From Akkermansiaceae bacterium (lineage in GTDB: Bacteria > Verrucomicrobiota > Verrucomicrobiia > Verrucomicrobiales > Akkermansiaceae): a stretch of DNA of 5,430 nt. Positions within the stretch are counted from its first letter, which is position 1, and each line of letters starts with the position of its first letter. Position numbers and translations under genes: made by a program. Below the pieces are notes generated by a model. The model saw only the letters and a program-made list of their open reading frames with translations, was not told the DNA's origin and did not search any database. The stretch covers positions 1 through 5,430 of the forward strand of contig JACMMB010000089.1 in NCBI GenBank assembly GCA_014379305.1, given 5' to 3'. Positions 1-4,848 of this stretch are shown piece after piece.

Positions 1-459
1 GCGATGATCGGCTGGTATGGCTGCGCGATGCTCTGCTACGTCACGCCCAAGGAACACCTCGGCCTGCCGAACAAGAAGGACGTGAAAGACGGTGTCATCG
101 CCTACAAGATCGCCGCGCACGCTGCCGACCTCGCCAAAGGCCATCCCGGCGCGCAATATCGCGACAACGCGTTGAGCAAGGCGCGCTTTGAATTCCGCTG
201 GGAAGATCAATTCAACCTCAGCCTCGACCCCGTGACCGCGCGCGAGTTTCACGACGAAACCCTCCCGCAGGAAGGCGCAAAGACCGCGCACTTCTGTTCC
301 ATGTGCGGCCCGCACTTCTGCTCGATGAAGATCACCGAAGACGTCCGCAAATACGCCGCCGAACAAGGCATCGCCGAGGAAGAGGCGCTGAAGAAAGGGA
401 TGGAAGCGAAGTCAAAGGAGTTTGTGGAAATGGGCGCGGAGGTTTACGCGAAGGCGTGA
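1..459 (+). CDS. thiC: Phosphomethylpyrimidine synthase ThiC, C-terminal part (5' end outside window)
   Basis: This is the last 152 codons of ThiC, the radical-SAM enzyme that rearranges aminoimidazole ribotide into hydroxymethylpyrimidine phosphate in cytoplasmic thiamine biosynthesis. The reading frame is open through the left edge, so the ATG at 4 is an internal Met. Visible family marks are the GWYGCAMLCYVTPKEHLGLP block at the start and the C-x2-C-x4-C cluster motif (CSMCGPHFC, positions 295-321), which holds the [4Fe-4S] cluster used to cleave SAM. After it comes the usual helical tail ending EFVEMGAEVYAKA. The C-terminus looks complete and undamaged, and codons strongly favour G/C in third position. 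Any TPP riboswitch would lie upstream, outside the window. It converges on the AAA-SLOG gene and probably has no functional link to it. Confidence 0.97.
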   Translation, partial: AMIGWYGCAMLCYVTPKEHLGLPNKKDVKDGVIAYKIAAHAADLAKGHPGAQYRDNALSKARFEFRWEDQFNLSLDPVTAREFHDETLPQEGAKTAHFCSMCGPHFCSMKITEDVRKYAAEQGIAEEEALKKGMEAKSKEFVEMGAEVYAKA

Positions 460-465
460 CCGCGA

Positions 466-487
466 TTGCCTTGCTACGGCAAGGCGA
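466..487 (+). terminator. Strong stem-loop just after thiC (possible terminator or 3' stabiliser)
   Basis: Seven bases after the thiC stop, 466-474 pairs with 479-487 (nine pairs, one G-U) around the loop TACG. The closing pair is C-G, so the RNA has a C(UACG)G loop, a member of the exceptionally stable UNCG tetraloop class. No T-run follows, so it is not a textbook intrinsic terminator. It may end transcription weakly, protect the 3' end of the mRNA, or assist Rho. Confidence 0.5.
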
Positions 488-551
488 GCCAGTGGGCGAC
501 CAGCGAGACAGGCCATGCGAAGTGAGGCCCGACAGGGCAGAGTTGCGGTGC

Positions 552-569
552 CGCGGCCCGTGCTCCGCG
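552..569. other. Second hairpin in the thiC / AAA-SLOG convergent gap
   Basis: CGCGG (552-556) and CCGCG (565-569) form a five-pair GC stem with an eight-base loop, about 30 bases beyond the AAA-SLOG stop on the minus strand. No T-run is seen on either side. It could contribute to termination of the minus-strand gene, but short GC stems are common at this base composition. The rest of 460-598 shows no convincing gene. Confidence 0.25.
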
Positions 570-598
570 CAATGACGGAACATTGGAAATCGATCGCA

Positions 599-2566
599 CT
601 AGGGCCGAGCCGCAGATTTCTTCCATTCCAGGCGGCTCAGCCCTTTGACAATGGTATCAACACAGTTTGCGCGCGATTTCTGGACGGCATTTTGACGGTC
701 TTCACCTGCGGCCTCGGCGAGAGAAATATCGGCCCGGAACAGTTCACGGTTTTCCGCCGCGCTCAGTCCATTCCATGGCCACTTCCCCTCGGCGGTGATC
801 GAGTGAGAGAAAAAGTAGTCTCTCATTTCTTCGAGCGTCTCCGGCAGGCTAAGGTTTGGCACGGCGAAGGCCCTTTTGAATTTAGGGGGACAAAGAGCGG
901 TGATTGGCATCACGTCTTTCAGACATTCGTCGGGATTGACGGTGGCGTGGGCTAGCCCCAGCAGCTTTCCAATCTCGTTGGCAGCTCCACCGAGCCCACC
1001 CATGACATAGACCGGTTTTCGGAACGCGAGGGCCAGCATAACTTCTTCCGCAACTCCAGAGAACCGTCCCCAACTTTCGCCGTCTTTGCCGCCGAACACG
1101 ATCAACGCATCAATGTCCTCGATGAGGCGGACTCGCATCCGGAAGAGGCTGATGGCCCAAGCCAGATGCTGGTTGGACTGGTAGGATTCCTTCTCTTTCC
1201 CATTCTCATCCTTCTCGGGCCGAGCTCGGAACCATTGGTCTCTGGGCAGATTCAGATCCTCGATTTCCCGGGGTGAAAGGGTTTTCAGTTCTTGGAAGTC
1301 GACCTCGCCCTTGTGTTTTTCCGCTGCAGCCTTGACCACGGGCCGCCAAAAACTCGGAGTTCCAAGATAGTTAAGGATTCGTTTGTCCTCGCGATTGAAA
1401 AAATCGGGCGGGGCGTCCTCTAGAGCTTGGACAATCTTGTGGAGGGTGCCATTCTCCTCAAAATCGCCTCCATAGGCCAGTTTGGCACCCTCGCCAAGAA
1501 GCGCGCTCGTGATCCCCGTCAGTAACTCGCCCGACTTGTCTCCGTCGAGGCCAGCCGAGATCCCGATCAGCTTTCCATCCAGCGCACCTCGTCCCACATG
1601 TATCTTCGTGAGCTCGTTACTTGGAATTTGAATCTCCTCTCCCTCTCTCTTGGTGCTCATTTCCACCAGGGCCTCCATGGAGCGGGCGCCGTGAATAAAA
1701 TGGACGTTGGAAAGCAGGCTCTCGACCCTTTCCGGATCGATCTCGAGCTTTGACTCTTCCCAATTCTTCTCTTCCTTCTTGGTCCATCGCTCCAATAGAA
1801 AGTGTCGTAGCGCGAGCGCGCGTCTTACCTCCCTCTTTTCCCTCTTATCCTGCTCGTTCACGCCTTTTACATCAATAAAGCTGCGGAGCCTGCTGATGAA
1901 ATCGGGCACCTTCTTTTCGCGATAGGCAACCTGATCGAGTTTGGCGCGCTCTTCAAATTCCTTGAGGGAAACCGCCGTGGCTCCAGCAAAGATGAAGACG
2001 GCTTTTTCAGTCTTGATGGGTTTGTCGCCGTCCAGAAATTCACCGTCCTGCATCGGAGCAAGGAACCATCGCAACCAACCGAGAGCCTTTTCACCCAAGG
2101 GGGTGTCGAATTCGTCGAAAAAAATGATCGGGATCGGTTTGGCGGGAACGGGAGTGGAAGCGGGAGTAGGAGTGGAATCGAACACACCTTTGATTTGCTT
2201 AACCAGATCGTCCGGCTTGGCCAGTTGCGATAGATTGACCACCCTCAGGCTCGCATACTTGCCTCCCAAATCTGCGGCGATTTTTTTGACGCAGCGGGAC
2301 TTGCCGGATCCGGGCGGGCCAAATACGGCGATGGACAGCGGCTTAGGAGAACCCGTGCGGTTGGCGTAGTCATCCAGAATCCCTCGAATCTCTTTGCAAC
2401 GCTCTGCCTCTGGACTTTCTGCCGGAAACTCAAGGCCGGCGACCGTAGTGGTTTTCAAAGTGCCACCGTTTAGGACGTATTTCACCTCATCTTTCATCAT
2501 GCAATTCGATGGATGTTGTTTGATCGCTACGTAAGGCCTAAAATAGGCTCGCAATCGCTGCCACAT
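599..2566 (-). CDS. AAA+ ATPase fused to a C-terminal SLOG (DprA/LOG-like) nucleotide-sensor domain
   Basis: A 655-residue soluble protein with no signal peptide or membrane segment. Residues about 50-310 form a AAA+ module: Walker A GPPGSGKS (83-90), Walker B IIFFDEFD (147-154), a sensor-1-like strand FIFAGAT (191-197), an arginine-finger candidate in DFISRLRSF (R226/R228) and a sensor-2-like GARSME (293-298). Residues about 330-545 match a SLOG Rossmann-like fold: KLIGISAG (332-339), LAYGGDFEENGT (363-374), then after a charged insertion DALIVFGGK (486-494), SGVAEE (503-508) and KPVYVMGGLGGAA (517-529). A helical tail (546-655) follows. SLOG domains bind nucleotide-derived ligands and recur in bacterial conflict systems; the exact subfamily is not assigned. 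The function is inferred: ligand sensing coupled to ATP-driven remodelling, partner unknown. The assigned ATG (2564-2566) has no clear ribosome site and lies 20 bp from the NUDIX start. The ATG pair at 2495-2500 (residues 23-24) is a credible alternative and loses no recognisable domain. Confidence 0.88.
   Translation of the reverse strand: MWQRLRAYFRPYVAIKQHPSNCMMKDEVKYVLNGGTLKTTTVAGLEFPAESPEAERCKEIRGILDDYANRTGSPKPLSIAVFGPPGSGKSRCVKKIAADLGGKYASLRVVNLSQLAKPDDLVKQIKGVFDSTPTPASTPVPAKPIPIIFFDEFDTPLGEKALGWLRWFLAPMQDGEFLDGDKPIKTEKAVFIFAGATAVSLKEFEERAKLDQVAYREKKVPDFISRLRSFIDVKGVNEQDKREKREVRRALALRHFLLERWTKKEEKNWEESKLEIDPERVESLLSNVHFIHGARSMEALVEMSTKREGEEIQIPSNELTKIHVGRGALDGKLIGISAGLDGDKSGELLTGITSALLGEGAKLAYGGDFEENGTLHKIVQALEDAPPDFFNREDKRILNYLGTPSFWRPVVKAAAEKHKGEVDFQELKTLSPREIEDLNLPRDQWFRARPEKDENGKEKESYQSNQHLAWAISLFRMRVRLIEDIDALIVFGGKDGESWGRFSGVAEEVMLALAFRKPVYVMGGLGGAANEIGKLLGLAHATVNPDECLKDVMPITALCPPKFKRAFAVPNLSLPETLEEMRDYFFSHSITAEGKWPWNGLSAAENRELFRADISLAEAAGEDRQNAVQKSRANCVDTIVKGLSRLEWKKSAARP
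2141..2176 (-). repeat. Two-copy imperfect 18-bp tandem repeat encoding a Pro/Thr/Ser stretch
   Basis: Two adjacent 18-bp units (2141-2158 and 2159-2176) differ at a few bases and, on the minus strand, encode STPTPA then STPVPA (residues 131-142 of the AAA-SLOG protein). The unit length keeps frame, so copy changes would alter only the length of a flexible Pro-rich insert just before the Walker B strand. Confidence 0.75.
2516..2544 (+). promoter_or_regulatory. Candidate sigma70-type promoter for the NUDIX gene
   Basis: TTGTTT (2516-2521) and TAAAAT (2539-2544) are separated by 17 bp, ideal spacing. The -10 matches TATAAT at five of six positions and the -35 matches TTGACA at three. Transcription would begin near 2551, leaving a leader of about 36 bases before the GTG at 2587. 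The elements fall inside the first codons of the AAA-SLOG frame if that gene starts at 2566, but upstream of it if it starts at 2500, which mildly favours the shorter form. Confidence 0.4.
2536..2548. promoter_or_regulatory. Perfect inverted repeat overlapping the candidate -10 (possible operator)
   Basis: GCCTA (2536-2540) and TAGGC (2544-2548) form a perfect five-base inverted repeat with an AAA centre, sitting on the proposed NUDIX -10 between the two divergent genes. A regulator bound here could affect both. The arms are short, so chance is a real alternative. Confidence 0.22.
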
Positions 2567-2586
2567 CCAAATCAGATGGTGGCTTC

Positions 2587-3186
2587 GTGAAAAAAATCGT
2601 CAACATCATTCAGCGGCAGCAAATTTTTCATCGGTTTGTATTTCGAATCGACGAGTTGAAGCTGACGCATGAACGCTACGATGGGACGATGAGCCCAGAA
2701 ATCACACGATTGATCCTTGAGCGGGGAGACAGCGTCGCAGTGTTGCTCCATGACACGGAAACGGACATCCTCTTGCTATGCGAGCAGTTTCGGGCACCTA
2801 CTTTGGAAAAGGATTCAGGATGGATGGTTGAAGTGCTGGCTGGGATTCTCGAGTCTGGCGAAGAGCCTGAGGAATGTGCGCAGCGCGAGGCTTTCGAGGA
2901 AACTGGATACGCCCCGAGGGCACTTCAGCGGATCGCTTGCGTCTATCTCAGTCCAGGGGGATCCTCCGAGCGAATTCACTTGTACTATGCTGAAGTTTCT
3001 CTGACAGACAAGGTTGGCGGGGGTGGCGGATTGGTGGCGGAAGCGGAGGATATCCGCTTGATTCGGCTCCCGGTGAAGGAAGCTCTGGCCCAGGCCGCGA
3101 CGGGGGCAATTCGCGATGCCAAAACACTGATCGCGATCCAGTGGCTTGAACTTCAGCGCAGCGGACGAAATCGTCTAAGTGAATAG
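2587..3186 (+). CDS. NUDIX hydrolase, ADP-ribose / nucleoside-diphosphate-sugar pyrophosphatase type
   Basis: A complete 199-residue cytoplasmic enzyme of the NudF/NudK (AdpP/YffH) group, which hydrolyses ADP-ribose or sugar nucleotides to a nucleoside monophosphate plus sugar phosphate using Mg2+. The NUDIX box G-x5-E-x7-R-E-x-x-E-E-x-G is intact at residues 86-107 (G86, E92, R100, E101, E104, E105, G107). It is preceded by the substrate-contact stretch CEQFRAP (65-71) and followed by YLSPGGSSERIHLYYAE (120-136), a signature of this group. AEDIR (153-157) lies in the region that carries the acidic catalytic base in NudF, and IRDAKTLIAIQWL (175-187) matches the family C-terminus. Length is normal. 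The GTG at 2587 is the only usual start before an in-frame stop at 2539; GGTGG at 2578-2582 is a weak ribosome site. ADP-ribose versus GDP-mannose preference cannot be decided from sequence alone. Its divergent neighbour carries a SLOG sensor, which favours a nucleotide-signal role. Confidence 0.93.
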   Translation: MKKIVNIIQRQQIFHRFVFRIDELKLTHERYDGTMSPEITRLILERGDSVAVLLHDTETDILLLCEQFRAPTLEKDSGWMVEVLAGILESGEEPEECAQREAFEETGYAPRALQRIACVYLSPGGSSERIHLYYAEVSLTDKVGGGGGLVAEAEDIRLIRLPVKEALAQAATGAIRDAKTLIAIQWLELQRSGRNRLSE

Positions 3187-3196
3187 GGGGCGGTCA

Positions 3197-3478
3197 TCAA
3201 GTTCTAGCAGCGTGTGGTTCGCGGAGCGCTTGTTTTCCGTGTAAGTCGATCCTACCAATCTTTTGGACTGTCATTGGTCGGTTACAATTACGGGCTCGCC
3301 TCGGAGACCGCAAAATGCACTTCTTTCTTCCGGTAGGCGTATCTTTCGTTGGTTTTGCCGACGGGGTTGTCGATCTGGAAAAGCCATCTCCTGCAGGATT
3401 TTTGGAAGTCGCAGCCAGCAGAGGAACAGCCGAAAGGGCCAATCCGCAAACGGTAGCCATAAACTTCCGTCGGTTCAT
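3197..3478 (-). CDS. Small exported protein with twin-arginine leader, possibly frameshifted remnant
   Basis: Starting at the ATG 3476-3478, 93 codons begin MNRRKFMATVCGLALSAVP, a convincing leader: twin arginines followed by K-F-M, a hydrophobic core and an Ala-rich LLAA cleavage region around residues 21-25. This suggests Tat (or Sec) export. The part after the leader is rich in Arg, Lys, Thr and Pro, low in hydrophobics, and unrecognised. In another minus-strand frame, directly after the leader, a more protein-like stretch including QIDNPVGKTNERYAY runs to a stop near 3299. A frameshift joining leader to that stretch would make a short exported protein. The frame is also open upstream to an ATG at 3598, but a leader starting at the internal ATG makes more sense. 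It ends 10 bases from the NUDIX stop, converging. Function unknown. Confidence 0.45.
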   Translation of the reverse strand: MNRRKFMATVCGLALSAVPLLAATSKNPAGDGFSRSTTPSAKPTKDTPTGRKKCILRSPRRARNCNRPMTVQKIGRIDLHGKQALREPHAART

Positions 3479-3589
3479 GTGCTCGTAAGTGCGAGTGGTG
3501 GAAGTCGTTTGGACAGTGAGTTGTGACTGATTGACCATCTCAAGCAAAGACTCCTCGACCCGCGCTGCGCCGAAAAGCGCTTTCTTGGT

Positions 3590-3606
3590 GCGCCTCACAG
3601 AGACGC
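3590..3606 (-). terminator. Stem-loop downstream of the exported peptidase-like gene
   Basis: On the minus strand, GCGTCTC and GAGGCGC pair (seven pairs, one G-U) around a TGT loop, about 45 bases past the stop of the gene ending at 3650. No T-run follows. It is a candidate 3' hairpin separating this gene from the small leader gene downstream on the same strand. Confidence 0.3.
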
Positions 3607-3649
3607 GTCCGCTGCGGGTTCGCGGCGGCGCTCAAACGTTGCGCGTGCG

Positions 3650-4612
3650 TTACTGCAATTTCCGATTCCAGCCGGGTTGCGTAGGCTTGAGTGATTGAAT
3701 GGCAACGGTGGTGGAGATGCCGCTGTTTTGCAGGATATTCTTGAAACCAAGTCCCGGCAGACGGTCGAAGCAGTCCACCGTGATCCGATAGCGTTCGTTC
3801 AGTCCACGGCTTTCGCCCTGCGCCTCGGGAGCAGAGAAGGCGGCGTGTTGCTTGCGTACTTCCGTAAAAAAGTCTGGCCAGAATTTCGGCCCGTATTTCT
3901 GTTCGCATTTTCGCAAGAGATAGGCGTGGAGGCGGTCCGCCTGATCGCCGCTCAGGTCGGCGGGAAAAATCCGGCCGGCGGCCAGGTAGCGTTGAAAGGT
4001 ACGGTCTTGGTTCAGTTGCGTCTCCACAACGGATTGCCGGTGGATGGGATTCGGCGCAACGACGTCGCTGACTTTCACGCTGATGGTCCAGCCGATCATT
4101 TCCCAGCCGAATTCCGCGCCGGTGGCGTGGACAAAGTTGTGAGCCATTTCCTCGATGTAGCCGGAAACGTGCGGCACGTGGTGCTGCGTCCATTCCGATT
4201 GGCTGGCGAGATCGAGATTTTCATCGGTGTATTTGATGACGCATCCGCTGGTGCCGCCGCGTACGCCCGGTGTGCCTTTGGGATAGGCCATGACGAGCAT
4301 CTTGTACTTCGTGTGGAGGCCGACGAGCTTGTGGAGCTCATCATAGGCGCGGGTGAGATAGGGGAGCACGATGGCCGCCGCCTCCTCACGCGATTTGGGC
4401 GCAAGGATGCTCACGTTCGGGCTGTCGAGCATCACCGCCGGTTTTCCAATTGCTGCGGAAAAAGCGGCGGCATTTGTGAAAGGGGCGTCGGGATGAAAAG
4501 GACGAGCGGCGCTAGCTGGACTCGCACCGACGGCTGCGCCCGGTTTCGTCTGAGCCCATGCGCCATGCGTGACCAGCAGCAAAAGGAGGAAAGGGAAGAT
4601 TTGTTGGCTCAC
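3650..4612 (-). CDS. Exported metallopeptidase-like protein with degenerate HExxH motif
   Basis: A 320-residue protein with a Sec signal peptide: MSQQIFPFLLLLLVTHGAWA then QT, with likely cleavage after residue 20. The mature part should act in the periplasm or outside the cell. Its most telling segment is YIEEMAHNF (152-160) followed by FGWEMIGW (168-175). This resembles the zinc site of M60-like/gluzincin peptidases (HExGHN, then a downstream Glu), but the first His is Glu154; E155, H158 and E171 remain. Other regions are RYLAAGRIFPADLSGDQADR (208-227), KYGPKFWPDFF (239-249), and CFDRLPGLGFKNIL (281-294), which I associate with a lineage-typical full-length family. The GTG at 4612 is the first possible start after an in-frame stop; the nearby ATG at 4621 is out of frame and stops after three codons. 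Alone on its strand here, with no clear ribosome site. Substrate unknown; it may be non-catalytic. Confidence 0.8.
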   Translation of the reverse strand: MSQQIFPFLLLLLVTHGAWAQTKPGAAVGASPASAARPFHPDAPFTNAAAFSAAIGKPAVMLDSPNVSILAPKSREEAAAIVLPYLTRAYDELHKLVGLHTKYKMLVMAYPKGTPGVRGGTSGCVIKYTDENLDLASQSEWTQHHVPHVSGYIEEMAHNFVHATGAEFGWEMIGWTISVKVSDVVAPNPIHRQSVVETQLNQDRTFQRYLAAGRIFPADLSGDQADRLHAYLLRKCEQKYGPKFWPDFFTEVRKQHAAFSAPEAQGESRGLNERYRITVDCFDRLPGLGFKNILQNSGISTTVAIQSLKPTQPGWNRKLQ

Positions 4613-4662
4613 GCGTTCATGTTACCCGAACTGAAACGCGCTGTGTCAAAGGTTCGTAAATA

Positions 4663-4848
4663 ATCGCGGGGCTTTCACCCTCGGCTGCGTGATGGTGAGG
4701 CCTCCTACCCAACCCGGTAGGGCAAAGCTGCCGCTCACTGGTGTCCAGCTATAAGGAGCGTAGCGACGAGGAAGCTCTGGATTTAGAGGGGCAAACTCGT
4801 TTCACGGTTGTTACCGATTTAAAATTCAAATCCCAAGAGTGATGCACC
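4663..4848. other. Non-coding stretch dense in short inverted repeats; should contain the IS left end
   Basis: No convincing gene lies here. Visible structures are the palindrome GAGGCCTC (4697-4704), CCTACC/GGTAGG (4704-4709 with 4716-4721), AGCTG/CAGCT (4726-4730 with 4746-4750), TCCAG/CTGGA (4744-4748 with 4777-4781), a competing GAGC/GCTC pair (4756-4759 with 4774-4777), and CGGT/ACCG (4805-4808 with 4813-4816). TAAAAT at 4820-4825 is a possible -10 for the transposase but has no good -35. The left terminal inverted repeat of the IS should fall in this stretch, but cannot be placed without the right end. Confidence 0.4.

Noticed and set aside
422..955. Plus-strand frame of 177 codons spanning the thiC end and the AAA-SLOG 3' end
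   Set aside because: It overlaps coding sequence on both sides, has no domain signal, and starts inside thiC.
1941..2369. Plus-strand frame of 142 codons opposite the ATPase core
   Set aside because: It is the antisense of the Walker A/B region; no independent signal supports it.
3187..3260. Possible shared terminator between the NUDIX gene and the small leader gene
   Set aside because: No stem longer than four or five pairs and no T-run were found.
3573..3584. Palindrome AAAGCGCTTT as an operator
   Set aside because: A ten-base palindrome with no promoter context or second copy is expected by chance.
3540..4193. Minus-strand frame of 217 codons overlapping the peptidase-like gene
   Set aside because: The product is Arg-rich and of shadow-frame composition, and it shares the strand of a well-supported gene in another frame.
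3695..4663. Long plus-strand open frame of 322 codons opposite the exported peptidase-like gene
   Set aside because: It mirrors the minus-strand gene over nearly its full length; its translation is unlike any family I know, while the minus strand shows a signal peptide and conserved motifs.
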